The notes beneath the pieces are model-generated. The model searched no databases. It had not been told where the DNA came from and saw only the letters and a list, made by a program, of their open reading frames with translations. The position numbers were made by a program, and so were the translations under genes. This document shows, one piece after another, positions 34,083 through 43,373 of a stretch of DNA of 64,000 nucleotides; the first letter of the stretch is position 1, and each line of letters opens with the position of its first letter. Origin of the DNA: Hymenobacter properus (GTDB lineage: Bacteria; Bacteroidota; Bacteroidia; Cytophagales; Hymenobacteraceae). The stretch spans positions 620,001 through 684,000 of the forward strand of contig NZ_JADQDP010000003.1 in the NCBI RefSeq assembly GCF_015694735.1. The letters run 5' to 3'.

Positions 34083-35546
34083 ATGACACGCCTTTTTAAT
34101 TCTACCGCAAACTGTTTCTTAAGCCGCGCCCGGCGCGGGGCGCTGCTGCTGGCCTTGGGCGCGGCCGGGCCGGCGGCCTGGGGGCAAAGCTTTGGGCCGG
34201 TTAGTACCTATAATGTTGGAACAACCGACCCCAATAGCGTGGCATTGGGCGACATGAACGGCGATGGTCGGCTCGACATCGTGACGGTAAACCCTTCCGC
34301 TGCTTCAGTGGGAGTGCTCCTGGGGCAAGTGGGCGGCGGCTTTGGCAATCCTACGTTTTACCCGGCGGGCGGGCCCACCACAGCTCCACTTGCGGGGGTG
34401 GCAGTAGGCGACCTGAACGCCGACGGCCGGCTCGATATCGTGATGAGCAGCGCCACTACCAATGCGGTGGCGGTATTGCTGGGTCAGGCAGCAGGTGGTT
34501 TTGCCAGCGCGGTATTCTATTCTACTGGGGCATTCAGTGGCCCGGCCGGCCTCACCCTGGGTGATGTGAACCGCGACGGGCGGCTCGACATTGTGACGGC
34601 CAATTTGAATAGCTCCACGGTTGGCGTGTTGCTGGGCCAGGCCGGCGGTACGTTTGCCCCCGCCATGCAGTACGGCTTTTCAAGCACTTTGTCATTTACT
34701 GGAGTGGCGCTGGGCGACATGAACGGCGACAGCTGGCCCGATATCGTGACGGTGACTGCCGGCGCCACGTCGGTCGGGGTGCTGCTAGGGCAGGCGGCGG
34801 GCGGCTTTGCGGCGGCCACGCAGTACCCTACTGGCGCGAACAGCAACAACCTCACCAACGTCACCAACCTCGTCCTGAGCGACGTGAACCAGGATGGCCG
34901 CCTGGACATTGTGACGGCCAACTACCGCGGCGCCAACGTGGCCGTGCTGCTGGGGCAAGCCACCGGAGGGTTTGGCGCGGCCATCAGCTACAGCACCGGC
35001 AGCACCCCGTTGACGGCAGTGGTGGGCGATGTAAACGGCGACGGCCAGGCCGACATCGTGACGGCCAACTTTGGGGCAAGCGCGAATACGGCGAGCGTCC
35101 TGTTGGGGCAGCCCGGGGGCACTTTCGCCGCCGCCGTGCAGTACAACATCGGCAGCCCCGGCATTGTCCGCAGCATAGCCCTGGGCGATGTAAACGGCGA
35201 CCGCCGCCTGGACATTGTAACTACTACCACCAACACCGGGAGCGGCACGGCGGGCGTTTTCCTCAACACTGGCACCTACACGCCCCTATCCACCGCTCGC
35301 ACTGCTACGGCTGTCGACATCACCCTCTCCCCCAACCCCGCCCACGACGCCTTCACGGTATCGCTGCCGGCCGGCGCTGCCGCCACCCCCGCCGAGCTGC
35401 TGAACGCCCTGGGCCAGGTGGTGCGTCGCCCCGCCGCGGCCGGCGCGCAGTTCACCGTGGAGACGGCCGGGCTGGCGCCAGGTGTATACTCGCTACACCT
35501 GAGCACGGGCGCGGGCAGCCTCACCAAGCGCGTGGTTGTGGAATAG
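34083..35546 (+). CDS. FG-GAP/VCBS repeat protein with T9SS sorting domain (paralogue)
   Basis: Secreted protein of 487 residues, 20 bp downstream of the previous gene and clearly a duplicate lacking the IPT domain. The N-terminal region has a signal-like hydrophobic stretch (GALLLALGAAGPAAWG). Seven blades carry GDMNGDGRLDIVT-type loops; in two of them the calcium loop is altered (GDMNGDSWPDIVT, GDVNGDRRLDIVT). The sorting domain (ITLSPNPAHDAFTVSLPAG, LLNALGQVVRR, GVYSLHLSTG, TKRVVVE) is nearly identical to its neighbour's. The pair is probably one operon. Confidence 0.9.
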   Translation: MTRLFNSTANCFLSRARRGALLLALGAAGPAAWGQSFGPVSTYNVGTTDPNSVALGDMNGDGRLDIVTVNPSAASVGVLLGQVGGGFGNPTFYPAGGPTTAPLAGVAVGDLNADGRLDIVMSSATTNAVAVLLGQAAGGFASAVFYSTGAFSGPAGLTLGDVNRDGRLDIVTANLNSSTVGVLLGQAGGTFAPAMQYGFSSTLSFTGVALGDMNGDSWPDIVTVTAGATSVGVLLGQAAGGFAAATQYPTGANSNNLTNVTNLVLSDVNQDGRLDIVTANYRGANVAVLLGQATGGFGAAISYSTGSTPLTAVVGDVNGDGQADIVTANFGASANTASVLLGQPGGTFAAAVQYNIGSPGIVRSIALGDVNGDRRLDIVTTTTNTGSGTAGVFLNTGTYTPLSTARTATAVDITLSPNPAHDAFTVSLPAGAAATPAELLNALGQVVRRPAAAGAQFTVETAGLAPGVYSLHLSTGAGSLTKRVVVE

Positions 35547-35564
35547 CCAGTATCAGCCCGGCCG

Positions 35565-35572
35565 TACTTTTG
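35565..35572 (+). promoter_or_regulatory. Bacteroidota-type -7 element (TACTTTTG) before truA
   Basis: TACTTTTG fits the TAnnTTTG consensus and ends 6 bp before the truA ATG, so a transcript would be almost leaderless. A TTG at 35536-35538 lies 26 bp upstream, slightly farther than usual for the -33 element. Confidence 0.4.
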
Positions 35573-35578
35573 CGCTCC

Positions 35579-36340
35579 ATGCGCTACTTCCTGCACCTTG
35601 CCTACGACGGCACTCATTACCGCGGCTGGCAGATTCAGCCCGGCCAGCCCACCGTGCAGGCCGAGGTAGACCGCTGCCTTACCCAGATACTGCGCCGCCC
35701 CACCTACTGCGTGGGCAGCGGCCGCACCGACACCGGCGTGCACGCCAGCCACCAGGTGGCCCACTTCGACGCCGACTTGCCCGACACGCTGACGCTGGAC
35801 CTGCTGCTCTACCGCCTGCGCCGGGCCCTGCCGGCCGACATCGGCGCCCTGCGCCTGCACCCGGTGGCCGACGACGCGCACGCCCGCTTCTCGGCCGAGG
35901 AGCGCACCTACGACTATTTCGTGGCCACGCCCGTGCCCGACCCCTTCCGGCGCGACCACGCCCTGTACCTCGACCGCACGCCCGACGTGGCGGCTATGAA
36001 TGAAGCCGCCGCCACCATGATAGGGCAGTTCGACTTCACGTCTTTCTCGAAGGTGAAAGGCGGCGAAAACCACTACGTGTGCTACCTCTACGAAGCCGCC
36101 TGGCACCCCGCGCCGGGCGGGCTGGTGTTTCGCATTCGGGCCAACCGCTTTGTGCGCGGCATGGTGCGGCTGGTGGTGGGCACCCTGCTCGACGTAGGCC
36201 GCGGCCGGATGACGCCGCGCGAATTTCAAGAACTGCTGTGGGCCTGCCGGCGCGTGGATGCCAGCGGTGCGGCTCCGGCGCGGGGCCTGTTTCTGAGCCG
36301 GGTAGAATACGAGCCGGGCATTGTGCCGGAACCGGCATAG
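35579..36340 (+). CDS. truA: tRNA pseudouridine(38-40) synthase TruA
   Basis: Cytoplasmic RNA-modifying enzyme of 253 residues that isomerises uridines 38-40 in the tRNA anticodon arm. The ATG at 35579 starts MRYFLHLAYDGTHYRGWQIQ, the classic TruA N-terminus; an upstream TTG is rejected. The catalytic Asp51 lies in SGRTDTGVHASHQVAHFD. Other family blocks are FSAEERTYDYFV, FDFTSFSK and FRIRANRFVRGMVRLVVGTL. The length is normal. The short gap after the T9SS genes carries its own promoter-like element. Confidence 0.95.
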   Translation: MRYFLHLAYDGTHYRGWQIQPGQPTVQAEVDRCLTQILRRPTYCVGSGRTDTGVHASHQVAHFDADLPDTLTLDLLLYRLRRALPADIGALRLHPVADDAHARFSAEERTYDYFVATPVPDPFRRDHALYLDRTPDVAAMNEAAATMIGQFDFTSFSKVKGGENHYVCYLYEAAWHPAPGGLVFRIRANRFVRGMVRLVVGTLLDVGRGRMTPREFQELLWACRRVDASGAAPARGLFLSRVEYEPGIVPEPA

Positions 36341-36451
36341 TAAACTGCTAAGCAAACAGCTGAAAATAAGGGAGGAAAAAGCGGATGTACGCATGGTTTT
36401 TGTACGTTGCCGTCTAGCTTTACTGCTATCCTTCTTTCCGGTGATTTGCTT

Positions 36452-39400
36452 ATGCGTCTACTTTTTACCTGGCTGTTTTTGTGGGGTATGCTGTGGTCTG
36501 TGCCCGGACGGGGGCAGGCAGCGCGCGCTACGCTGGAGTTCATTGAAAACCGGGGCCAATGGGATGCCCGGGCGCGCTATGCAGCCCAGGTAGCGCCAGG
36601 GGCGCGGCTGTTCATAGAGCCTGCAGGGCTTACCTACGCCCTCACTGCCGGGCTGCCGGGCCACGGCCCGCAGGCAGGCGCTGCTCCTACGGGCTTGCCC
36701 AACGGGCAGGTGAAAGCCCACGGCCTGCGGATGGAGTTTGTGGCGCCCTCGCCCACCGCCAAGTTGGAAGCCGCCGCGGAAACCGCCGCGCCCGGCCGGC
36801 GCCACTACCTGCGCGGAGCCGACAGCCGCCGCTGGGCGCCCGACGTGCGCGCCTGGCGCGGCCTGCGCTACCGCCAGCTTTGGCCCGGTATCGACTTGTC
36901 GCTGCGGGAAAACAGCAGCCAGCAGCTTGAATACGACCTGCTGCTGGCCCCCGGTGCCGACCCGACCCTGGCCCGTTGGGACTACCGCGGGGCCGATGCC
37001 TTGCGCCTCGACCCCGCCACTGGGCGCCTGGAGGTACAAACCTCGGCCGGCCTGCTGACCGAAACGCGGCCCCGCGCCTGGCAAACCGACCCGGCCACCG
37101 GCCAGCCTCAAACCGTGGCCTGCGCCTTTGAGCTACGCGGCACCACAGTGAGCTTACGGCTGGGGGCCTACGACCCGCAGCGCCCGCTTACCATTGACCC
37201 TGCTGTGCAGTTTGCTTCCTACACCGGCTCGGCGGTGGAGAACTGGGGCTTTGCGGCCACGCACGACGCACGCGGCAACCTTTACACGGCCGGGGTGGTA
37301 TTTGAACCCGGCTACCCAGTGACCACCGGCGCTTATCAAACTGCCTTCAGCGGCAACATCGATATCGCCATTATGAAGTTCAACGCTGGGGCCACGGGCG
37401 CCACGGCACGGGCCTGGGCTACTTACCTGGGCGGCAACAACCTGGAATTTCCGCACAGCCTGCTGGTGAACGCACGCAACGAACTGCTGCTGATGGGCAC
37501 CACCTCTTCGACCGATTTCCCGACCACCGCCACGGCCCAGAGCCGGACCCTGCGGGGCGGGCCGGCAGTGGCACCGTTTGGCCTTGCGTCGCCTTTCGTG
37601 CTCACCGGCGGCGCCGACCTGGTACTCACTCGGCTGAGCGCCAGCGGGGGCGGGCTGCGGGCCAGCACCTACCTGGGCGGCACCGGCACCGACGGCCTGC
37701 TTGACCCGGCCGCGGCTGCGCCGCGCCTGCGCCATAACTACGGCGACGCCTTCCGCGGCGACCTTGCCCTCGACCCACAAGGCAACGTGTACGTGGCCAG
37801 CGTGACGGGCTCATCCGATTTTCCCGGGCTGAGCGCCTACCGCGGCGGCAGCTCCGACGGCCTTGTCACGAGCCTCGACTCCAGCCTGAGCCGGGTGCGC
37901 TGGACCACCACGGTGGGCGGGGCCGGGGCCGATGCCATTTATTCCTTGCAGCGCGAGGACGTGGGCGGCGACCTGCTGGTGGCCGGCGGCACCACCAGTG
38001 CGGCCCTGAGCGGTGCTACCAACGGCTACCGCGCCAGCCTGGCCGGCAACGTGGACGGCTTCGTAGCGCGCATAACCAGCGCCGGAGCTCTCACGCAAGC
38101 CACCTATCTGGGCACCAGCGGCTACGACCAGGCCTTTTTTGTACGTTCGGGGCCGGGCGGGAGGGTATATGTGCTGGGCCAGACGCTCGGGAATTATCCT
38201 GGCGTGGACACCACACGCTACCACGTGGCGCACGGGCAGCATTTCATTCAGCAGCTCGAGCCCAACCTGCGCACGGCCGGCTTTGCCACCGTGTTTGGCA
38301 GCGGGCGCGCCACCACGGATATCTCGCCTACGGCCTTCGGGGTGGACTGCTACGGGCGCATGGCACTGGCCGGCTGGGGCGGCGGCCTCGACCCCAACAA
38401 CGGGAGTACCACCGGCTTGCCCACCACGCCCGACGCCATCCAACGCGCCACCGACGGCGTGGATTTCTACCTGATGCAGCTTTCGGACGGCGCGCGGGGA
38501 CTCGACTACGCCACTTTCTTTGGCACCACGGCCGACGACCACGTGGACGGCGGTACTTCCCGCTTCGACAGCCAAAATGTGCTCTACCAAGCCGTGTGCG
38601 CCTGCGACCAGAGCGGCGGCACCGGCATTCCGGTGCCACCCGGCGCGGGCACCTATACCAGCGCCAACGGCTCACCGCACTGCAACAACGCGGCGTTTAA
38701 GTTCGCTTTTCAAGCCAATACCTCGCCGGCAGGCACCGATACGCTGTCGGTATGCGCGCAGGGCGGCACCATCGTGCTGAGCGGCTCGCCCGAGGGCGGC
38801 ACCTGGACGGGACCGGGCGTGTCGGGCTCGCTGGCCAATGGCTTCTACTTCACGCCCTCGTCGGGGCTGGTGGGGCAGCAGGTGCTCACCTACACCAGCC
38901 CGGTGGCCGTGAATGGCTGCGCCGGCACCAGCACGCGGCGCATCACAGTGCTGCCCCAGGGCACGGCCACCCTTACGGCGCCCCAGCAGGTGTTCTGCCT
39001 GCGGCCGGGCACCACCGTGGCCCCCGTGCCGCTCACCGGCACACCGGCTGGAGGCACGTTCACGGGGCGGGGCGTGGTGCCTGGCACGGCCCTGTTCGAC
39101 CCCATGCGGGCCGGCAATGGCAACCACAGCATCGTGTATCAGGTGGTGGGCGGGCGCTGCCCCGTGTCGGTCACGCTGACCATGGTGGTAAAGACGGTGC
39201 CCGTCATCACGCCCAATCCGCCGCTGCGCGTGTGCGCCAACGACCCGCCGGTTCAGCTGAACAGTAGCCCGCCCGGCGGCATCTGGACGGGGCCGGGTGT
39301 GTCGGGCGTCATGGGCGGGTTTGTGTTCACGCCCAGCACGGCCCTGATTGGAGGGCCACACCTACTGGTGTATTCTTTGCAGGGCGACCTAGACTGCTCC

Positions 39401-40891
39401 CCGGCCACCGATACCATGCGCGTGACGGTGCTGCCGCCCGGCAGCACGGCCCGCGTGCCGCGCGATACGTCGTATTGCCTCTCGGGCGGGCCCATCCGGC
39501 TGTGGGGCGGCTCGCCCGCAGGCGGCGAGTGGACCGGGCCGGGCGTGACGGGCTCCGTCAGCGCGGGCTTTGTGTTCACGCCCACTCCGCTGCTGGTGGG
39601 CAAGCAGTTTTTGCTTTATACCGCCCCGCCCGGCACCAACCCGCAGTGCCCAGGCCGGGCCCGCCGCATCATCAACGTGCGCAGCGCCGGCGTGGCCACC
39701 CTCAGCCTGCCCGATACGGTGATGTGCGCCGTGGCCGGCCCCCAGCCCTTGCGCGCCACGCCCACCGGCGGGGTATGGAGCGGACCGGGCGTAACGGGCT
39801 CCGTCAGTGCGGGCTTTGTATTCACGCCCTCGGCGGCGCTGGCCGGCAGCCAGACGCTGACGTACACCGGCCCTACGCCAGCCGATACTTCCTGCGCCTA
39901 CGCGGGCCAGTTGCGGCTGCGGGTGCTGCCGCTGCCGCTGGTTTTGTTTGCGCCCGTGGGCGATGTCAGCATCTGCCTGGCAGCGCCTCCCCATGGGGTG
40001 GTGCTGTCGGCCTCGCCAGCGGGCGGCACGTTTGGCGGGCCGGGCGTGGTAGGCAACCGCTTCAATCCCGGCGACGTGGGCCCCGGGCGCTACACCCTCA
40101 CCTACACCTGGGACTTCCCGCAGGTGCGTTGCCCCATTGTGGTGTCGCAAACTGTGGTGGTGAGCGTGGTGCCCAATGTGCGCGTGCCGGCTGATACTAC
40201 GCTGTGCAACAGCCAGACACCGTTTCAGCTGCGGGCCTCGCCGCCCGGCGGCGCCTGGAGCGGGCCGGGCGTGACGGCCGCCGGCGTCTTTACCCCGCCC
40301 ACCACGCCGGGCACCGTGGAGCTGCACTACGAGCTGCCCGGCGGCTGCACCACGGCGCCCTACCGCATCACCATTCCGGCAGCGCCCGGCTTCACGGCTG
40401 CCTGGACGGGCCTCGACTGCGCCGAAAACCAAATAGCGCCGCGCCGGCTGCGCTTCACGGCTGCCGGCTCCACGGCCAGCCAGGTGCAGTGGGACTTTGG
40501 CGACGGCAGCCCCACCGCCACCGGTGCTACCGTGGAGCACATTTATACCGCGGGCGGCCGCTTTGCGCCCCGGGCCACGCTGCCCGCCACCAACCCACCC
40601 GGCCCCTGCCAGCGCCTGGTAACGCTGGCGCCGGTGGATGTGCAGGATGCGCTGCTGCCCAACATCATCACGCCCAATGGCGATGGGCAGAATGAATTCT
40701 TTGCGCCGCGCCTGGGCGGCTGCCCGGGCCGCCTGCAGGTGTTCTCGCGCTGGGGCCAGCAGGTGTTCGACGTGCCGGTGTATCAGAACGACTGGAATGG
40801 CGCAGGCCTGCCGGCCGGGCTCTACTACTACCTCTTCAGCCGGGCCGATGGCGGGGAGCGGGTGAAGGGCTGGGTGGAGATTGTGCGGTAG
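36452..40891 (+). CDS. Giant T9SS type B surface protein (SBBP propeller, Ig-like repeats, PKD, gliding-associated tail)
   Basis: Secreted protein of 1479 residues; the ATG at 36452 gives a signal peptide (MRLLFTWLFLWGMLWSVPG). The N-terminal domain (about 25-240, FIENRGQWDARARYAAQVAP) is the DUF7948-like module that precedes SBBP repeats. SBBP-type propeller blades follow (about 250-740, DARGNLYTAGVV, DPQGNVYVASVTGSSDFPG). Seven Ig-like repeats each carry a GPGV/GRGV turn (about 765-1310, EGGTWTGPGVSGS). A PKD domain comes next (about 1330-1390, VQWDFGDGSPTATGATVEHI). The CHU_C/gliding-motility-associated tail (about 1400-1479) has NIITPNGDGQNEFF, VFSRWGQQVF and GLYYYLF. It is probably a surface adhesin. 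Confidence 0.9.
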   Translation: MRLLFTWLFLWGMLWSVPGRGQAARATLEFIENRGQWDARARYAAQVAPGARLFIEPAGLTYALTAGLPGHGPQAGAAPTGLPNGQVKAHGLRMEFVAPSPTAKLEAAAETAAPGRRHYLRGADSRRWAPDVRAWRGLRYRQLWPGIDLSLRENSSQQLEYDLLLAPGADPTLARWDYRGADALRLDPATGRLEVQTSAGLLTETRPRAWQTDPATGQPQTVACAFELRGTTVSLRLGAYDPQRPLTIDPAVQFASYTGSAVENWGFAATHDARGNLYTAGVVFEPGYPVTTGAYQTAFSGNIDIAIMKFNAGATGATARAWATYLGGNNLEFPHSLLVNARNELLLMGTTSSTDFPTTATAQSRTLRGGPAVAPFGLASPFVLTGGADLVLTRLSASGGGLRASTYLGGTGTDGLLDPAAAAPRLRHNYGDAFRGDLALDPQGNVYVASVTGSSDFPGLSAYRGGSSDGLVTSLDSSLSRVRWTTTVGGAGADAIYSLQREDVGGDLLVAGGTTSAALSGATNGYRASLAGNVDGFVARITSAGALTQATYLGTSGYDQAFFVRSGPGGRVYVLGQTLGNYPGVDTTRYHVAHGQHFIQQLEPNLRTAGFATVFGSGRATTDISPTAFGVDCYGRMALAGWGGGLDPNNGSTTGLPTTPDAIQRATDGVDFYLMQLSDGARGLDYATFFGTTADDHVDGGTSRFDSQNVLYQAVCACDQSGGTGIPVPPGAGTYTSANGSPHCNNAAFKFAFQANTSPAGTDTLSVCAQGGTIVLSGSPEGGTWTGPGVSGSLANGFYFTPSSGLVGQQVLTYTSPVAVNGCAGTSTRRITVLPQGTATLTAPQQVFCLRPGTTVAPVPLTGTPAGGTFTGRGVVPGTALFDPMRAGNGNHSIVYQVVGGRCPVSVTLTMVVKTVPVITPNPPLRVCANDPPVQLNSSPPGGIWTGPGVSGVMGGFVFTPSTALIGGPHLLVYSLQGDLDCSPATDTMRVTVLPPGSTARVPRDTSYCLSGGPIRLWGGSPAGGEWTGPGVTGSVSAGFVFTPTPLLVGKQFLLYTAPPGTNPQCPGRARRIINVRSAGVATLSLPDTVMCAVAGPQPLRATPTGGVWSGPGVTGSVSAGFVFTPSAALAGSQTLTYTGPTPADTSCAYAGQLRLRVLPLPLVLFAPVGDVSICLAAPPHGVVLSASPAGGTFGGPGVVGNRFNPGDVGPGRYTLTYTWDFPQVRCPIVVSQTVVVSVVPNVRVPADTTLCNSQTPFQLRASPPGGAWSGPGVTAAGVFTPPTTPGTVELHYELPGGCTTAPYRITIPAAPGFTAAWTGLDCAENQIAPRRLRFTAAGSTASQVQWDFGDGSPTATGATVEHIYTAGGRFAPRATLPATNPPGPCQRLVTLAPVDVQDALLPNIITPNGDGQNEFFAPRLGGCPGRLQVFSRWGQQVFDVPVYQNDWNGAGLPAGLYYYLFSRADGGERVKGWVEIVR

Positions 40892-40950
40892 GGCCGGCGT
40901 CGGAAACAGCGGCCCGGCCAACTCCTTGCCGCCGGCCGCCGTTTCTTCCC

Positions 40951-40958
40951 GACCTTTG
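40951..40958 (+). promoter_or_regulatory. Bacteroidota-type -7 element (GACCTTTG) before the ABC exporter gene
   Basis: GACCTTTG is one base from TAnnTTTG. It has TTG at 40926-40928 with 22-bp spacing and lies 8 bp before the ATG at 40967. Confidence 0.35.
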
Positions 40959-40966
40959 CCTTACTT

Positions 40967-42799
40967 ATGGACCCCACCACTTCCGCCACCAAAACCGGCC
41001 AGGTCTTCGACTGGGCCGTGCTGCGCCGCCTGCTCAGCTACGTGCGCCCCTACCGGCGCGTATTCATCGGCCTCGTGGTGCTCACCATTGCCACGGCCGT
41101 GCTGGGTACGCTGCGCCCCTTTCTCATCCAGCGCATGGTCGATGTGAGCATCGAGCAGGGCGACATGAAGGGCCTGAACTTCATGTTCCTCCTGCTGCTG
41201 GTGCTGCTGGTGGCCCACGCCGGCGTGAGCTACCTGCAGACCTACTACGGCGGCTGGCTGGGCCAATACATCGTGCGCGACATTCGCACCGACCTCTACC
41301 GCCACCTGCTCAGCCTCAAGCTTAAGTTCTTCGACCAGACGCCCATCGGCGTGCTCGTGACACGCAACATTTCCGACGTCGAAACCCTATCCGACGTGTT
41401 CAGCGAGGGCCTGGCCGCCATGGTGGGCGACATCCTGCAGCTGCTCTTCATCATGGCCTTCATGTTCTGGATAGACTGGCGCCTCACGCTGGTGAGCCTT
41501 TCGGTGATTCCGCCGCTGCTGTTCAGCACCTACGTGTTCAAGGAAAAAATCAAGGGTTCATTTCAGGACGTGCGCACGGCCGTGGCCAAGCTCAACAGCT
41601 TCGTGCAGGAGCACCTCACCGGCATGAACGTAGTCCAGATTTTCAACAACGAGGAACGGGAGTTCCGCAAGTTTGAGAAGATAAACAAGGAGCACACCGA
41701 CGCCAACATTCGCTCGGTGCTCTACTACAGCATCTACTTCCCGGTGGCCGAAGTGTTGGGCGCCATCGGTGTGGGGCTGCTGGTGTGGTATGCCGCACAG
41801 GGGCAGATTGAAGGCAGCATCTCGAAGGGCGCGCTCATCGCCTTCATCATGTACAACGCCCTGTTTTTCCGCCCCATTCGCCAGATTGCCGACCGTTTCA
41901 ACACCCTGCAGCTGGGCCTGGTGAGCACCGAGCGCCTGCTCAAGCTCCTGGATAATCAGGACCTGATTGCTCCCAGCGGCACCTTCGCGCCGGCCGAAAT
42001 CCGGGGTGATGTGGAGTTCAAGCACGTGCGCTTTGCCTACAACGAGCCCGACTGGGTGCTTAAGGACATTAGCTTCCACGTGCAGCCGGGTCAGACCATC
42101 GCCTTCGTAGGAGCCACCGGGGCCGGCAAAACCAGCATCATCAACCTGCTGAGCCGCTTCTACGACATCCAGGAAGGCAGCATCTGTATCGACGGCCGCG
42201 ACCTGCGCGAGTACGACCTTGGTCTGCTGCGCCGCCAAATCGGGGTGGTGCTGCAAGACGTGTTCCTGTTTGCCGGCAGCATCCGCGACAACATCACGCT
42301 GGGCAACGCCGCCATCACCGACGAGCAAATATGGGCCGCCGCCGACCTCGTGGGCGCCCGCCGCTTCATCGAGCGCCTGCCCGATGGCCTCGGCTACCCC
42401 GTGATGGAGCGCGGCGCCACGCTCTCGGTGGGCCAGCGCCAGCTCATCAGCTTCGTGCGGGCCATGGTGTACCAGCCCCGCGTCATCGTGCTTGATGAAG
42501 CCACGTCTTCGGTCGATTCCGAAACCGAGGAGCTCATCCAGGCGGCCATTGAGAAGCTGATGCAGGGCCGCACCTCCCTCGTCATCGCCCACCGCCTGAG
42601 CACCATCCAGAAAGCCGATAAAATCATCGTGCTCGACAAAGGCGAAATCAAGGAAACCGGCACCCACGAGGAGTTACTACGCATCGAGGGCGGCTACTAT
42701 GCCCAACTCTACCGCATGCAGTACGTGGTCAGTGAACAGTTAGCAGTGAACAGTGAACAGTTAGCAGCCGAGCAAAAGCCATTGTCAGATGCTTCCTGA
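40967..42799 (+). CDS. ABC exporter, fused membrane and ATPase domains (MsbA-like)
   Basis: Inner-membrane half-transporter of 610 residues that works as a dimer. Six membrane helices (about 25-330) form the ABC_membrane domain, including FIGLVVLTIATAVLGTL and ALIAFIMYNALFFRPIRQIA. The ATPase domain (about 350-590) has Walker A GATGAGKTS, Q-loop GVVLQDVFLFAGSI, signature LSVGQRQ (Val in place of the usual Gly), Walker B VIVLDEATSSVDSE and an H-loop (IAHRLST). The last 20 residues (SEQLAVNSEQLAAEQK) are translated from a heptanucleotide repeat and are not family-conserved. Substrate is unknown; lipid or drug export is typical. Confidence 0.9.
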   Translation: MDPTTSATKTGQVFDWAVLRRLLSYVRPYRRVFIGLVVLTIATAVLGTLRPFLIQRMVDVSIEQGDMKGLNFMFLLLLVLLVAHAGVSYLQTYYGGWLGQYIVRDIRTDLYRHLLSLKLKFFDQTPIGVLVTRNISDVETLSDVFSEGLAAMVGDILQLLFIMAFMFWIDWRLTLVSLSVIPPLLFSTYVFKEKIKGSFQDVRTAVAKLNSFVQEHLTGMNVVQIFNNEEREFRKFEKINKEHTDANIRSVLYYSIYFPVAEVLGAIGVGLLVWYAAQGQIEGSISKGALIAFIMYNALFFRPIRQIADRFNTLQLGLVSTERLLKLLDNQDLIAPSGTFAPAEIRGDVEFKHVRFAYNEPDWVLKDISFHVQPGQTIAFVGATGAGKTSIINLLSRFYDIQEGSICIDGRDLREYDLGLLRRQIGVVLQDVFLFAGSIRDNITLGNAAITDEQIWAAADLVGARRFIERLPDGLGYPVMERGATLSVGQRQLISFVRAMVYQPRVIVLDEATSSVDSETEELIQAAIEKLMQGRTSLVIAHRLSTIQKADKIIVLDKGEIKETGTHEELLRIEGGYYAQLYRMQYVVSEQLAVNSEQLAAEQKPLSDAS

Positions 42800-42842
42800 C
42801 CAGCGCCCCAACTGTTCACTGCTAACTGTTCACCGCTAACTG
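42730..42842. repeat. Heptanucleotide-repeat palindrome (copy 1) overlapping the ABC gene end
   Basis: The left part (42730-42767) is built of 7-bp units AGTGAAC and AGTTAGC. The right part (42809-42842) contains their complements GTTCACT and GCTAACT. The left part encodes the exporter C-terminus; the right part ends 4 bp before the next ATG. Confidence 0.85.
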
Positions 42843-42845
42843 AAA

Positions 42846-43364
42846 ATGCGTTACGTCTTCCTCGCTATCATCCTGCTCACGCTGCTCGCCGCTGGCTTCT
42901 ACGCCTACCTCGGCGGCACCCGCACACCCACCGTCACGCTCGAAACCACGGCCGCGCCGGTCTACCTGGCCGGGCAGGCCTTCCGCGGCCCACCCAACAG
43001 CGAAAAATTTGGCCAACTGTTCCGCCAGGCCAAAGACGCCCAGGCCCGCCTCCGCGGCGACCTCGCCAACCTCTACCTCCGCAGCCCCGAAACGGCCCAC
43101 GACACCATTCAGGCCTTCATCGGGCTGGCCGTGGCCGATACTACCCAGGGCCTGCCCACTGGCTTTCGCTACCGCGTGGTGCCCGCCGGGCAGCGCGTGC
43201 TGGCCGCCCGCCTGCGCGGGGTGAGCTACCTGCTGGCCCCCAACAAGCTCTATCCCGCTGCCTTCGATGCCATCAAGGAACAAAAGCTTACCCCCACCGG
43301 CAATTTCTACCTCGAAAAGTTTGGGGCCGACGATGCCTCCGAGGTGTGGATTGGGGTAAAGTAG
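42846..43364 (+). CDS. Membrane-anchored GyrI-like domain protein
   Basis: Protein of 172 residues with an N-terminal anchor or signal (VFLAIILLTLLAAGFYAYL). A domain resembling GyrI-like small-molecule binding modules follows: VYLAGQAFRGPPNSEKFGQL, QAFIGLAVADT, GFRYRVVPAGQRVLAARLRG and a final DASEVWIGVK. It starts 46 bp after the ABC exporter and is likely co-transcribed. The role is unknown; ligand binding at the membrane, linked to the exporter, is a reasonable guess. Confidence 0.65.
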   Translation: MRYVFLAIILLTLLAAGFYAYLGGTRTPTVTLETTAAPVYLAGQAFRGPPNSEKFGQLFRQAKDAQARLRGDLANLYLRSPETAHDTIQAFIGLAVADTTQGLPTGFRYRVVPAGQRVLAARLRGVSYLLAPNKLYPAAFDAIKEQKLTPTGNFYLEKFGADDASEVWIGVK

Positions 43365-43373
43365 CCGCCGACG

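Noticed and set aside
35536..35572. Strong -33/-7 promoter for truA
   Set aside because: Kept only as a candidate -7 element. The TTG is 26 bp away, beyond the usual spacing, and truA could also be read from the T9SS genes upstream.
42730..42842. Regular spaced repeats considered as a CRISPR array
   Set aside because: Units are 7 bp without spacers and form a palindrome; no cas gene is in the window.
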